Assembly: GCA_024703855.1 (NCBI GenBank)
Contig: CP087965.1
Span: 2,224,001 to 2,288,000, forward strand
Length of the DNA: 64,000 nucleotides
Reading direction: 5' to 3'
Origin: Polaromonas sp. P2-4
Lineage (GTDB): Bacteria; Pseudomonadota; Gammaproteobacteria; Burkholderiales; Burkholderiaceae_C
Shown here: positions 26,266-36,171 of the stretch, in pieces
How the letters are laid out: the number at the start of each line of letters is the position of its first letter
Numbering within the stretch: position 1 is the stretch's first letter
Translations under genes and position numbers: made by a program
Notes under the pieces: generated by a model
Told to the model about the DNA's origin: nothing
Database searches by the model: none
What the model saw: the letters and a program-made list of their open reading frames with translations, nothing else

Positions 26266-27800
26266 CTATTTCGCAGTCGGCATCACAAACTCGGCGCCCT
26301 TGCCAATGCTTTCGGGCCAGCGCTGCATGATGGATTTTTGCTTGGTGTAAAAGCGCACGCCTTCTTCGCCGTAGGCATGCATGTCGCCAAAGAGACTCTT
26401 CTTCCAGCCACCGAAACCGTGCCAGGCCATGGGCACCGGAATTGGCACGTTAATGCCGACCATGCCCACCTGGATGCGCCGGCTGAATTCGCGAGCGACA
26501 TGGCCGTCGTGGGTAAAGCAGCTCACGCCGTTGCCAAACTCGTGGGCGTTGATCAGGTTCACGGCCTCGGCAAAATCCTTCACGCGCACGCAGCCCAGCA
26601 CCGGGCCAAAAATTTCTTCCTTGTAGATGCGCATGTCAGGCGTGACATGGTCAAACAGCGTGCCGCCCATCCAAAAGCCTTTGTCGCATCCGGGGCCCGC
26701 GTTCGCGCCAGTAAACGTGCGGCCATCCAGCAGCAGCTTGGCGCCTTCTTTGACACCTTGCTCGATATAACCCGTGATGCGCTGGTGCGCGGCAGCCGTC
26801 ACGATGGGGCCCATCTCGGCATCCAGGTTCACGCCGTTTTTGATGACCAGTGTTTTGGCGCGGGCTTCGAGCATGGGGATGAGCTTGTCAGCCACATTAC
26901 CCACCAGCACAGCCACCGAAATCGCCATGCAACGCTCGCCGGCCGAGCCGTAGCCGGCACCAATCAGCGCGTCCACCGCCTGCTCCAGATCGGCATCGGG
27001 CATGACCACCATGTGGTTTTGGCGCCGCCCAGGGCCTGCACGCGTTTGCCGTGGTGGGCGCCGGTTTCGTAGATGTAATTGGCAATCGGGGTGGAGCCGA
27101 CAAAGCTGACCGCCTTGACGTCGGGATGCACCAGCAGCGCGTCCACGGCTTCCTTGTCGCCCTGCACCACATTGAAAACGCCGTCGGGCAAACCCGCCTG
27201 CTTCAGCAGCTCCGCCATGAACAGGCTGGGGCTGGGGTCGATCGGGCTGGGCTTGAGCACAAAGCAGTTGCCCGCCGCGATGGCCACCGGAAACATCCAC
27301 ATCGGCACCATCACTGGAAAGTTGAAGGGCGTGATGCCGGCCACCACGCCCAGCGGCTGGCGCAGCGTCCAGTTGTCAATGCCGGTGCTCACCTGGTCGG
27401 TGAAGTCGCCCTTGAGCAACTGCGGAATGCCGCAGGCAAATTCGACAATGTCGATGCCGCGCGAGACCTCGCCCTGGGCATCGGTGAACACCTTACCGTG
27501 CTCGGCGGTGATCATGTGGGCCAGCTTGTCTTTATTGGCGTTGAGCAGCTCCAGAAACTTGAACATGACGCGGGCGCGGCGGATAGGCGGCATGTCGGCC
27601 CAGGCCGGAAAGGCGGCCTGCGCAGCAGCAACGGCGGCATTGACTTCCGCGGAACTGGCCAGCGCGACATGGCCCGAGACGGCACCGGTCGCGGGGTTGA
27701 AGACCTCCTGACTGCGGCCGGATGCGCCTGCGGTGGCTTTTCCGTTGAGGTAGTGGCCAATCATGACTGGTGGGGCGGTTACAGCAGGCGATAAAAACAT
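26266..27800 (-). CDS. mmsA: Methylmalonate-semialdehyde dehydrogenase, CoA-acylating (one frame break)
   Basis: MmsA oxidises (methyl)malonate semialdehyde to propionyl- or acetyl-CoA in valine, inositol and beta-alanine breakdown. The start is ATG 27798-27800. Features are [52 protein letters not shown] (break in an A-run at about 27018), and the catalytic Cys in [14 protein letters not shown]. The MmsA-specific C-terminus includes [20 protein letters not shown]. Restored length is about 510 residues. It is divergent from a LysR gene, with a fold-back element in the shared intergenic region. Confidence 0.92.
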
Positions 27801-27912
27801 GGGGATTCCTTTGGGACGTGAATGTGTGACTGGTTTTTTGAAGTCTAGGGCTCCCCGCTCGATTTGATAATGCCCCGTTTAGTGATTACATTGTTCATAT
27901 ATTTGAACAACA

Positions 27913-28186
27913 AGAACTTATCCGCATGAATAATTTGGGGTCACGCAAGTGGATTTTCGGGATGAGCTGCTAGGCGCAAAATCCAAGGTAAGGCTATAGC
28001 CTTACCTGATTTTGTAACAACGCAGATCGCCCGAAAATCCACTTGCCCTGTGGGTTGGGGCGAAATCGGGCGATTTGTCCACCAAATCCCTTGCATGGGC
28101 AGAAAGCCCATGCGGCGTGATGTTGGCAGCCAACTCATCCCTGATTGCGCCCCAACGCGACCCCAAATTATTCGCGGATAAGTTCT
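27913..28186. mobile_element. Fold-back / MITE-like element with about 31-bp terminal inverted repeats
   Basis: Terminal inverted repeats are at 27913-27945 (AGAACTTATCCGC...GGGGTCACG) and 28156-28186 (complement of AGAACTTATCCGC...GGGGTCGCG), differing by a 2-base insertion and one substitution. Inside are two large nested hairpins: 27945-27961 pairs perfectly with 28030-28046, and 28054-28067 pairs with 28143-28156. Smaller ones are a perfect 22-bp palindrome (27986-28007) and GCATGGGC...GCCCATGC (about 28093-28113). No transposase gene is present. It is 274 bp and sits between mmsA and the divergent LysR gene. Confidence 0.8.
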
Positions 28187-28197
28187 AAGACCCGCCC

Positions 28198-29166
28198 ATG
28201 TCTTCTGACCAACTCTCCCCGCTCGTCGCCGACCTTCACCTTCTGACGGTGTTGGCCGCTACCCGCAGCTTTACCGAGGCCGCGCGCCGCCTGGGGGTTT
28301 CCAAAGCCTCGGCCAGCATGCGCATCAGCGAGCTGGAGCGCGCTGCGGGCGTGTCGCTGGTGCGGCGCACCACGCGCTCGGTGGGCCTGACCGAGGCGGG
28401 GCAGCAACTGGTCAATGAAATGCAGCCGGCCTTCAACCGGATCAACGAAAGCTATACCGCCGTCAAAGACCTCGTCGGCACGCCGCGCGGCCTGATTCGG
28501 GTGACCGCGCCGGTTGCCCTGGGACGCCAGCACCTGGCGCCTTGCGTCGCCGAATTCCTCAAACGCTTTCCCGACATTCACATCGAGCTGGAGCTGACCG
28601 ACCGCTTCGTCAACCTGGCCAACGAAGGCTTTGATCTGGCCATACGGCACACCAACACGCCGCCGGAAACCCATGTGGCGTGGGTGCTGTGTGAAACGCG
28701 CTCCATCCTGCTGGCCAGTCCCGACTACCTGAAGCGGCGCGGCGTGCCGTCGCACCCCTCGGAATTGACTGCACACGACTGCCTGCTGTATCTGGGCGGC
28801 CATGCCGACAGCTGGACGTTTGTGCGCAACACCAAACGCAAATCCGCCGAACGCGTGGGCGTGAACATCACCGGCACGCTGAAGGCCAACAACAGCGAAG
28901 TGCTGCGCGACGCCATGGTGGCCGGACTGGGCATTGGCCTGCTGCCAGATTTCAGCCAGCCCACCGCCCGCCCTGAAGACCAACACCCGCCGTTGGTGCA
29001 GGTTTTGCCCGACTGGCAGGTGCAGGGCTTTTTTGGCGAGCGCATTTACGCCTTGCGGCCGTGGTCCCCGCAAGTGCCCAAGGCGGTTCAGTGCTTTGTC
29101 GAGCATTTGCGACTGAGCTTTGCCCAGGGATTCAACTCCCCACCCGACAAGCACCCCCATGATTGA
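28198..29166 (+). CDS. LysR-family transcriptional regulator
   Basis: A 322-residue LysR protein, intact. The N-terminal HTH is LHLLTVLAATRSFTEAARRL, with GVSKASASMRISELER as recognition helix. The effector domain begins GLIRVTAPVALGRQHLAP and includes GFDLAIRH and NNSEVLRDAMVAGLGIGLLP. This is the CrgA/DmlR-like subclass. It is divergent from mmsA, which is the natural regulatory target, but the fold-back element now separates the two promoters. The start is 12 bases after the end of the element. Confidence 0.92.
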   Translation: MSSDQLSPLVADLHLLTVLAATRSFTEAARRLGVSKASASMRISELERAAGVSLVRRTTRSVGLTEAGQQLVNEMQPAFNRINESYTAVKDLVGTPRGLIRVTAPVALGRQHLAPCVAEFLKRFPDIHIELELTDRFVNLANEGFDLAIRHTNTPPETHVAWVLCETRSILLASPDYLKRRGVPSHPSELTAHDCLLYLGGHADSWTFVRNTKRKSAERVGVNITGTLKANNSEVLRDAMVAGLGIGLLPDFSQPTARPEDQHPPLVQVLPDWQVQGFFGERIYALRPWSPQVPKAVQCFVEHLRLSFAQGFNSPPDKHPHD

Positions 29167-29236
29167 AGCTGACGAAGGCCGCGACCGCTAATTTTCGTCA
29201 TCAACAGGTGTCACAGAGGACACGGATAATCACGCC

Positions 29237-29747
29237 ATGAACACACGATGGAAACCCAGCGCAACGGTCGCTGCGGTGATTGAGCGCGACTTCGACGGCA
29301 TTGCCAAATTCCTGCTGGTCGAAGAAGAAACCCGCGACGGCCTGAAGCTCAACAACCCGGCCGGTCACCTCGACCCCGGCGAAAGCCCGGCGCAAGGCTG
29401 CGCGCGAAACGCTGGAAGAAACCGCTTTTCACTTCACTCCCACTGCCCTCGTAGGGATTTACCTCTCGCGTTTTCAGCAGGCTGTTCCCGGACAAGACAC
29501 GCCGACGGACATCACCTACCTGCGCTTTGCGTTTTGCGGTGAACTGGGCGAGCATGTCGCTGGACAAGCCCTCGACGAAGGCATTGTGCGAACGGTGTGG
29601 CTGACCGCCGACGAAATACGGGCCTGCACGCCAAGGCATCGCAGCCCACTGCTTCTGACCTGCCTGGAAGACTACCTTGCCGGTCGGCGCTATCCGCTGG
29701 ATCTGGTCACCACCGACCCGTCTGCTTACTATGATTTTGATAGCTAA
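29237..29747 (+). CDS. NUDIX hydrolase (one frame break)
   Basis: NUDIX enzymes hydrolyse nucleoside diphosphate derivatives. The start is ATG 29237 (MNTRWKPSATVAAVIERDFD). The Nudix box begins GHLDPGESPAQ and, after one extra G at about 29395, continues AARETLEETAFHF, giving G-x5-E-x7-REUxEE. The C-terminal half (ALVGIYLSRFQQAVPGQDTP, TWLTADEI-type VWLTADEIRAC) resembles the NudJ/phosphatase group. Restored length is about 169 residues. The stop codon TAA (29745-29747) lies inside repeat R3. Confidence 0.88.
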
Positions 29748-29777
29748 TTACGACCATTGAATATGGGCTACGGGCAC
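29725..29777 (-). repeat. Comamonadaceae-type intergenic repeat, copy R3
   Basis: This is a diverged copy in inverse orientation: TTACTATGATTTTGATAGCT, then TACGACC, then ATGGGCTACGGGCAC. It encodes the last residues (FDS) and stop of the NUDIX gene. Confidence 0.6.
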
Positions 29778-29829
29778 TTTTCTTTATAAATTTTCGCAAA
29801 CCGCGCCGGCACTGAAGGCCCGGCCGCCT

Positions 29830-30732
29830 TCAACGCCTGGCCTTGAGCGCCGTGCGCAAATAGTCATGAAACATTTTGGCAGGCGCACGCAGGACAGCGC
29901 CGTGCAGGCTGGCCAGGCCCAGCACGCGTGACACCGCCGGCCGACGCAGCGCAACGCCCACCAGCGTGGGATGCACAGAAGGCAATGCCAAACGCGGCAC
30001 GGCGGCCAGACCCAGACCGGCTTCCACCATGCCAAGCAGGGTGGCGATGTGGCTCACCTCGAACCGGTAGGACGGGTTAACGCCGGCTTTGGCCAGCGCA
30101 TCGTCCAGCAACTGCCGGTTGCCGCTGGAACGCGCCACCGCAATCAGCCGCTCGTTTTGCAGGTCAGCCCACGCCAGGGTTTTACGAACTGCCAACGCGT
30201 GATTGCGCGGCAAGGCCAGCACAAAGGGGTCGGTGTGGATGGGGTCGAAGTCCACGCCAGGCACCTGGCTGCCCATAAAGCTGATGCCGAAATCCGACTC
30301 GCCAGAGACCACGCTGGCCAGCACCTGACCCGCCGCCTCGTCAATCACGCGAATGCGGATCAGCGGGTAACGCTCGGAAAACGAACGCACGACCGAGGGC
30401 AAAAAGTAGATGGCCGCCGAAGGAACACAAGCCACCGTGACGCGCCCGCTGCGGCTGGCCGCGATGTCCGAGATGCCCAGCATGGCCGACTCCAGCTCAT
30501 CCAGCGCGGCGCGTGCGCGCTCCAGGAACACCCGGCCCAAAGGTGTCAGTTCAACGGCACGTGTGGTGCGGTTGAACAAGCGGGCACCCAGAATGGTTTC
30601 AAGCTTTTCAATGCGCCGACTGAGCGCCGGGGCCGACAAGGCAATGTGGTCGGCCGCGGCGCGAAAGCTGCCGCGCTCGGCAACCGCCACAAAAGCCTGC
30701 AATTGCTGCAAATCAAAATTGATGCGTGCCAT
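29830..30732 (-). CDS. LysR-family transcriptional regulator of the Bug/CoA-transferase island
   Basis: A 300-residue LysR protein, intact, from ATG 30730-30732 (MARINFDLQQLQAFVAVAER). The HTH is GSFRAAADHIALSAPALSRR. The effector domain has GRVTVACVPSAAIYFLPSVV and GLGLAAVPRLALP. It is divergent from the Bug gene at 30832 across 99 bases, the standard layout for a LysR activator of the adjacent operon. Itaconate clusters in Pseudomonas also carry a LysR gene. Confidence 0.92.
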   Translation of the reverse strand: MARINFDLQQLQAFVAVAERGSFRAAADHIALSAPALSRRIEKLETILGARLFNRTTRAVELTPLGRVFLERARAALDELESAMLGISDIAASRSGRVTVACVPSAAIYFLPSVVRSFSERYPLIRIRVIDEAAGQVLASVVSGESDFGISFMGSQVPGVDFDPIHTDPFVLALPRNHALAVRKTLAWADLQNERLIAVARSSGNRQLLDDALAKAGVNPSYRFEVSHIATLLGMVEAGLGLAAVPRLALPSVHPTLVGVALRRPAVSRVLGLASLHGAVLRAPAKMFHDYLRTALKARR

Positions 30733-30831
30733 GCACCAATCGTAGCAAAAGTTGCACTTCACTGACGGCCCGGATAGCAGGATGATCACGGTCATAGCCA
30801 GGCCCCAACCGCCAAACCGAAGGAGACTCTT

Positions 30832-31830
30832 ATGCTGCATTCGTACCTCGCCCCCCGCCGCTCATTGACGCCGGTGATGACTGGGCTGACCATGGCCCTG
30901 CTGATCACGGTATCCAGCCCGGCGCTGGCGCAAACCTGGCCCGAAAAAACCATCACCATCGTGGTGCCCACCGCCGCCGGTGGCGCCAATGACGCCATGG
31001 CGCGGATTCTGGCGCAGGGCCTCAGCGTCCGGCTGGGCAAGTCCGTCATCGTGGACAACAAGGCCGGGGCCAATGGCGCGATTGCCAGCGAGTTTGTGGC
31101 ACGTGCCGCGCCTGACGGCTACACCCTCATGTTTGGCTACATCGCCACGCACGGCATCAACCCGGCGCTGCAAAAGCTCAAGTACGACCCGGTCGCGGAC
31201 TTTGAAGCCATCGGCATGGTGGCCGCATCACCCACGGTGCTGGTCGTCAACAACAATGTGGCCGCTAAAGACGTCAAGGAGCTGGTGCAACTGATTAAAG
31301 CCAAACCGGGCACCTTCAGTTATGCGTCGGCGGGCAACGGCACGGCCCCGCACATTGCGGGCGAGCTGTTCAAACTCTCCGCCGGGCTGGATGTGGTGAG
31401 CATCCCGTACAAAGGATCAGCCCCCGCCGTGGTGGACACGATTGCGGGCAACACGCAGTTCATGTTCCCCAGTTTGTTCACGGCCTACCCGCAAGTCAAG
31501 GGCGGCAAGCTCAAGGCGCTGGGCATTGCGGGCGACAAGCGCTCGCCTGTGTTGCCTGACGTGCCCACGCTGGCCGAGCAGGGCATTGCCAACGTCAGCA
31601 TGTCGCAGTGGTACGCCCTGTTTGCCCCGACCAAAACGCCCAAGGCGGTAATTGACCGACTCAACCGCGAACTGAACAGCGTGCTGGCCGACAAGGCGGT
31701 ACAGAAAAAAATCGAAGACCAGGGCGCTGAGGTTGAAACCGGCACGCCTGAGCAACTGAAAACGCTGGTGCAAAAGGAAGTGGTGCGCTGGAAAGGCGTT
31801 GTAACTGCGGCAAAAATCAAAGCCGAATAA
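30832..31830 (+). CDS. Bug-family (TctC-like) periplasmic solute receptor
   Basis: A 332-residue intact protein. The signal peptide includes MTGLTMALLITVSSPALAQ. Motifs are WPEKTITIVVPTAAGGANDA, VIVDNKAGANGAIASEFV, APDGYTLMFGY and SIPYKGSAPAVVDTIAGNTQ. It is the first gene of a rightward operon with a hydratase, CoA-transferase, lyase and fumarase-superfamily gene, so its ligand is probably a di- or tricarboxylate fed to that pathway. Confidence 0.92.
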   Translation: MLHSYLAPRRSLTPVMTGLTMALLITVSSPALAQTWPEKTITIVVPTAAGGANDAMARILAQGLSVRLGKSVIVDNKAGANGAIASEFVARAAPDGYTLMFGYIATHGINPALQKLKYDPVADFEAIGMVAASPTVLVVNNNVAAKDVKELVQLIKAKPGTFSYASAGNGTAPHIAGELFKLSAGLDVVSIPYKGSAPAVVDTIAGNTQFMFPSLFTAYPQVKGGKLKALGIAGDKRSPVLPDVPTLAEQGIANVSMSQWYALFAPTKTPKAVIDRLNRELNSVLADKAVQKKIEDQGAEVETGTPEQLKTLVQKEVVRWKGVVTAAKIKAE

Positions 31831-31855
31831 ACCGTCAGCCACCGGGAACATTGTG

Positions 31856-32713
31856 ATGAATCTGCAAGACTGGACAGGCCGCAGCGAGACGGTCGAAGAC
31901 ATCGCCACCGCCACGCCTTATGCCGCGTTGTCGGCCACGCTCGACTGGCCAGCGACGCCGGGTAATGAGCGCCCTGCACTGGGTACACCGCTGCCCAGCC
32001 TGTGGCACTGGCTGTACTTTTTGCCGATGGTCCCGCAGTCCGAAATTGGACCAGACGGGCACGCCAAGCGCGGTGGATTTTTGCCACCCGTGCCGCTGCC
32101 GCGCCGCATGTGGGCAGGCAGCGACTTTGCGTTTCATGAGCCACTGCTGATTGGCGACACGCTGCAGCGCACCTCCACCATTGCCGATGTGAAAGAAAAG
32201 TCGGGCCGCACCGGCAGCCTGATTTTTGTGCGTGTGCGTCATGAAATCCGGCGTAACGGTCACGTAGCCGTCGCGTTGACCGAGCACCACAACATCGTCT
32301 ACCGCGCTGCGCCTGAGCCTGCTGATGTACCGCCACCACCGCAGGCAGCACCGCCTGTGTCGACGTGGGAGCGGCGCATCGTGCCTGACGACGTGCTGCT
32401 GTTTCGCTACTCGGCACTGACCTTCAACGGCCACCGCATTCACTACGACCGCAAGTACGTCACCGAGGTCGAGGGTTATCCGGGTCTGATCGTGCACGGG
32501 CCCTTGATTGCGACGCTGCTGATGGATTTGCTGCGCCGCCAGCAACCCGATGCGAAGGTGCTGCGCTTTGAGTTCAAAGCCGTACGTCCGACCTTTGACA
32601 TCAACCCTTTTTCTGTCCACGGCCAACCGTCAGCTGATGGCAAAACCGTGCGCCTGTGGGCCCGCGACCATGAAGGTTGGCTCACGATGGATGCCACCGC
32701 AACACTCGCCTAA
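31856..32713 (+). CDS. MaoC-type / mesaconyl-C4-CoA hydratase-like enzyme
   Basis: This is a double-hotdog dehydratase/hydratase of about 285 residues, intact (MNLQDWTGRSETVEDIATAT). The N-terminal half has LPSLWHWLYFLP, GGFLPPVPLPRRMWAGSDF and a VKEKSGRTGSLIFVRVRHE strand. The C-terminal MaoC-type half carries the active site FNGHRIHYDRKYVTEVEGYP followed by LIVHGPLIATLL. This arrangement is seen in FAS1-like dehydratases, mesaconyl-CoA hydratase and itaconyl-CoA hydratase (Ich). ATG 31856 is chosen over the preceding GTG. It lies 25 bases after the Bug gene. Confidence 0.87.
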   Translation: MNLQDWTGRSETVEDIATATPYAALSATLDWPATPGNERPALGTPLPSLWHWLYFLPMVPQSEIGPDGHAKRGGFLPPVPLPRRMWAGSDFAFHEPLLIGDTLQRTSTIADVKEKSGRTGSLIFVRVRHEIRRNGHVAVALTEHHNIVYRAAPEPADVPPPPQAAPPVSTWERRIVPDDVLLFRYSALTFNGHRIHYDRKYVTEVEGYPGLIVHGPLIATLLMDLLRRQQPDAKVLRFEFKAVRPTFDINPFSVHGQPSADGKTVRLWARDHEGWLTMDATATLA

Positions 32714-32737
32714 ATCAAGACTGGTCAGACACTGCTC

Positions 32738-33919
32738 ATGCAACCCCTCAAAGGCATTACCGTCGTCACACTGGAGCACGCGATTGCGGCCCCGTTCGCC
32801 ACGCGCCAGCTGGCCGACCTCGGCGCACGCGTCATCAAGATTGAGCGCCCCGGCGTGGGCGATTTTGCGCGCGGTTACGACGAGCGCGTGCGCGGCCTGG
32901 CCTCGCATTTCGTCTGGACCAACCGCTCCAAGGAAAGCCTCACGCTGGATGTGAAGCATGACGCGGCACAAAAAATCCTGCGGCGCCTGATTCTGGAAGA
33001 AGCCGACGTGCTGGTGCAAAACCTCGCACCCGGCGCAGCAGCGCGTCTGGGCTTGTCGTATGAAGCGTTGGCCAAACTCAAGCCCGGCATCATCGTCTGC
33101 GACATCTCGGGTTACGGCAGTGACGGGCCCTACCGCGACAAAAAGGCCTATGACCTCCTGATTCAAAGCGAAGCAGGTTTTGTGTCCGTCACCGGCACAC
33201 CCGACAGGCCCTCCAAAGCGGGCCCGTCCATCGCCGACATTGCAGCAGGCATGTATGCGTACACCAACATCCTGGCGGCACTCATGCACCGCCAGCAAAC
33301 CGGCGAGGGCCAGCGCATCGACGTGTCCATGCTCGAATCACTCTCGGAGTGGATGAGCTACCCGCTGTACTACGCCTTTGAGGGCGCTGCCCCGCCACCA
33401 CGCACGGGCGCGAGCCACGCCACGATTTACCCTTACGGCCCCTTTCCTGCGGGTGATGGCAAGACCGTGATGCTGGGTCTGCAAAACGAGCGCGAGTGGA
33501 AGGTTTTTTGCGAGAAGGTCTTGTTGCAGCCCGCGCTGGCTAGCGAGGAACGCTTTTCAAGCAACGCCAAACGCAGTTCCGAGCGTGCAGTGCTGTCCGC
33601 CTTGATCATCGAAGCCTTCTCAAAACTCTCAGCAGAACAGGTGGCGCAGCGGCTGGAGCAGGCAGGCATCGCCAACGCCCAGGTCAACACCATGCAAGAG
33701 GTCTGGGCGCACCCGCAACTCAAGGCGCGGGAGCGCTGGCGTGAGGTGGCAACGCCCGCCGGGCCCATCCCTGCCCTGCTGCCGCCGGGCTCATGGCAAC
33801 ACGGCGCGCCGCGCATGGATGCCGTGCCCGCACTGGGCCAGCACACCAACGCCATCTTGGGCCACTATGGTTACAGCGCAGAACGCATTGCAGGGCTGCG
33901 CGCTGAAGGTGTCGTGTGA
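32738..33919 (+). CDS. Class III CoA-transferase (CaiB/BaiF family)
   Basis: This enzyme transfers CoA between carboxylic acids. The 393-residue protein is intact and starts MQPLKGITVVTLEHAIAAPF. It has the family N-terminus (ATRQLADLGARVIKIERPG), YGSDGPYRDKKAYDLLIQ with the catalytic Asp, AGMYAYTNILAALMHRQQTG and GQRIDVSMLESLSEWM. Adjacent hydratase and lyase genes suggest itaconate, mesaconate or citramalate as acceptor, by analogy with Ict/Ich/Ccl of Pseudomonas and Yersinia. The exact substrate cannot be read from sequence. Confidence 0.93.
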   Translation: MQPLKGITVVTLEHAIAAPFATRQLADLGARVIKIERPGVGDFARGYDERVRGLASHFVWTNRSKESLTLDVKHDAAQKILRRLILEEADVLVQNLAPGAAARLGLSYEALAKLKPGIIVCDISGYGSDGPYRDKKAYDLLIQSEAGFVSVTGTPDRPSKAGPSIADIAAGMYAYTNILAALMHRQQTGEGQRIDVSMLESLSEWMSYPLYYAFEGAAPPPRTGASHATIYPYGPFPAGDGKTVMLGLQNEREWKVFCEKVLLQPALASEERFSSNAKRSSERAVLSALIIEAFSKLSAEQVAQRLEQAGIANAQVNTMQEVWAHPQLKARERWREVATPAGPIPALLPPGSWQHGAPRMDAVPALGQHTNAILGHYGYSAERIAGLRAEGVV

Positions 33920-33921
33920 CC

Positions 33922-34745
33922 ATGGCTGACTATGAACCCCTGACCTACCTGTTCGTGCCCGGCAACCGCCCCCGAACGCTTCGCCAAGGCACTGGCCTCG
34001 GGCGCAGACCGCATCATCATTGACCTGGAAGATGCCGTAGCGCCCTGCAGACAAAGTGGCGGCACGCGCAGCCATTGCCGGGTGGATGAGTAGCGCAGAG
34101 GAGGAGCGCAAAAAATACTGATCCGCATCAACGATGCCGCTACGGCCTGGCATGCCGAAGACCTCGCATTAGCGAGCGCTGTGCAAGCAGCCTGTGTGAT
34201 GTTGCCGAAATGCGAAGCCGCCCCTCAAGTGGCTGCGGTGCTGGCCTGTCTGCCCCAAGAGGCCCGCGTGCTGCCGCTGATTGAAACCGCACGCGGCATG
34301 CTGGCCTTGCAAGCCATTGCAGCCGCACCCGGCGTAACGCGCCTGGCTTTTGGCTCGCTCGACTACATGGCGGACCTGGATATTCCTGCGGGTAGCCTGG
34401 CCCTCGACTTTGCCGCCGCGCAAATCGCCGTCGCCTCTCGCTGCGGGTATTGCGTCGCCGGTCGCAGGCGTCACGCCCGAGTTGGACGCAGTGCGTGTGG
34501 CCCAAGACATGCTGCATGCGCGCAGCTTGGGGTTTGGCGCCAAGATGTGCATTCATCCTTCTCAGGTAGCTGCCGTTCGTGCAGCCCTGACACCCAGCGC
34601 AGAAGAATTGGCCTGGGCACAGCGTGTGCTGCAAGCCTGGAATGCATCCACCGGTGGCGCGCTGCAAGTGGACGGAAAAATGGTGGACCGCCCGGTCGTC
34701 CTCAAGGCTGAGCGCATCGCCGCCCAGGCAGCCCGCACGAATTAA
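33922..34745 (+). CDS. HpcH/HpaI (CitE-like) acyl-CoA lyase (four frame breaks)
   Basis: CitE-like lyases split (citra)malyl-CoA-type thioesters into acetyl-CoA plus an oxo-acid. The start is ATG 33922 (MADYEPLTYLFVPGNRP), two bases after the CoA-transferase stop. Breaks at about 33970, 34045, 34112 and 34440 restore PERFAKALASGADRIIIDLE, ILIRINDAATAWHAEDL, VLPLIETARGMLALQAIA and GFGAKMCIHPSQV. The metal ligands (Glu in the IETA motif, Asp in DLED) are present. Restored length is about 274 residues. It would catalyse the last step of a citramalyl-CoA route. Confidence 0.88.
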
Positions 34746-34794
34746 ATCCAAGCCTCTACTCAAATACATCAACCCAACCCCCACGGAGAAACCC

Positions 34795-36143
34795 ATGTCT
34801 GCAACCATCATTGACTCCAAAATATTCGGCGACATGTTCAGCGACGCCAAAATGCGCGAGGTCTGGTCCGATGAAAACCGCACCGCCAAATACCTGGACA
34901 TCGAACGCGCTGGCCAAGGTGCAGGGCGAGCTCGGCATCATCCCGCAGGAAGCCGCCGACGAGATCGTCAAGAACTGCGATATCAATCAGATCGACTGGG
35001 CCCAACTCAAGGCCAAGACCGAACAAATCGGTTACCCCATCATTGCCGTGGTCAACCAGATCAATGCCAACTGCAAAGGCAAGCTCGGCGAATACTGCCA
35101 TTGGGGCGCGACCACACAAGACATCACCGACACCGCCGCCGTGCTGCAAATCCACGAGGGCCTGGCGCTGGTTGAAGAAGACCTGAAAGACATCTCCAAC
35201 GCCCTCGCCAACCTGGCCCGCACGCACCGCAACACACCCATCATTGGCCGCAGCAACCTGCAGCAGGCCACCCCCATCACCTTTGGCTACAAGATGGCCA
35301 GCATTCTTGCGGGCATTGAGCGCCACCGCGAACGGCTGCAGCAGCTCAAGCCCCGCGTGCTAGTGGGTGAGTTTGGCGGCGCGTCAGGGACGCTGTCGTC
35401 GCTGGAGACTGGCGCCATGGAAACCCAGGCCGGGCTGATGAAAGAGCTGGGCCTGGGCCAGCCGCTGATTTCATGGCACACGGTGCGCGACAACTTTGCC
35501 GAGGTCGGCGCGTTCCTCGGCATCGTCGGCGGCTCGCTGGGCAAGATTGCGATGGACGTGAAGCTGTTGATGCAGACCGAGGTGGCCGAGGTCTACGAAC
35601 CGTTTGCGCCGGGCCGCGGCTCGTCGTCCACCATGCCGCAAAAGCGCAACCCGATATCGTGCCTTTACATCCACGCCAATGTCTCGGTGGTGCGCCAACT
35701 GGCCGCCTCGCTGATGGACGCCATGGTGGCCGACCACGAGCGCTCGACCGGGCCGTGGGAGATTGAGTGGGTGGCGCTGCCGGAAATTTTCTGCCTCATG
35801 TCGGGCGCGCTCAAGCAGGCCAAGTTCATCCTCAGCGGCCTGGAGGTGGATGCCGAGCAGATGCGCCTGCAACATCGACATGACGCATGGGCTGGTCATG
35901 TCGGAAGCCGTGATGATGGGCCTGGGCCCCTACATCGGCCGTGAATACGCACACGACCTGGTCTATGACATCTGCCGCGAGGCCCTCAAGGCCAAGCGCC
36001 CGCTGATCGAGCTGCTGGCCGAGCACCCCGAGATCAACAAGCATGTGACGCGCGAACAACTGGCCTCGTTCTGCGACCCGATGAACAACCTGGGCCAGGC
36101 CGGGGTCATGGTCGACAGAGTGCTGAATTCGATCAAGGCCTGA
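34795..36143 (+). CDS. Class II fumarase/aspartase superfamily lyase (CMLE/adenylosuccinate-lyase-like; two frame breaks)
   Basis: The start is ATG 34795 after GGAGAAACCC (MSATIIDSKIFGDMFSDAKM). Frame breaks at about 34906 and 35868 restore ALAKVQGELGIIPQEAADEI and CNIDMTHGLVMSEAVMMGLG. Conserved regions are C1 (HWGATTQDITDTA), C2 (GRSNLQQATPITFGYK) and C3, the signature GRGSSSTMPQKRNPISC with the mobile-loop Ser. Restored length is about 449 residues, close to PcaB-type 3-carboxymuconate cycloisomerase. No protocatechuate genes are nearby. In this island it may add or eliminate across a dicarboxylate double bond; the substrate is unknown. Confidence 0.88.
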
Positions 36144-36171
36144 GTCGTCGGCCGGGGGTGGCCGACAGAGA

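Noticed and set aside
27941..28138. 65-residue open frame inside the fold-back element as a transposase remnant
   Set aside because: It is composed of the inverted repeats themselves and shows no transposase motif.
34795..36143. Adenylosuccinate lyase (purB) or protocatechuate-pathway pcaB
   Set aside because: The superfamily signature alone does not separate these. Neither purine nor protocatechuate genes are adjacent, so only a superfamily-level call is made.
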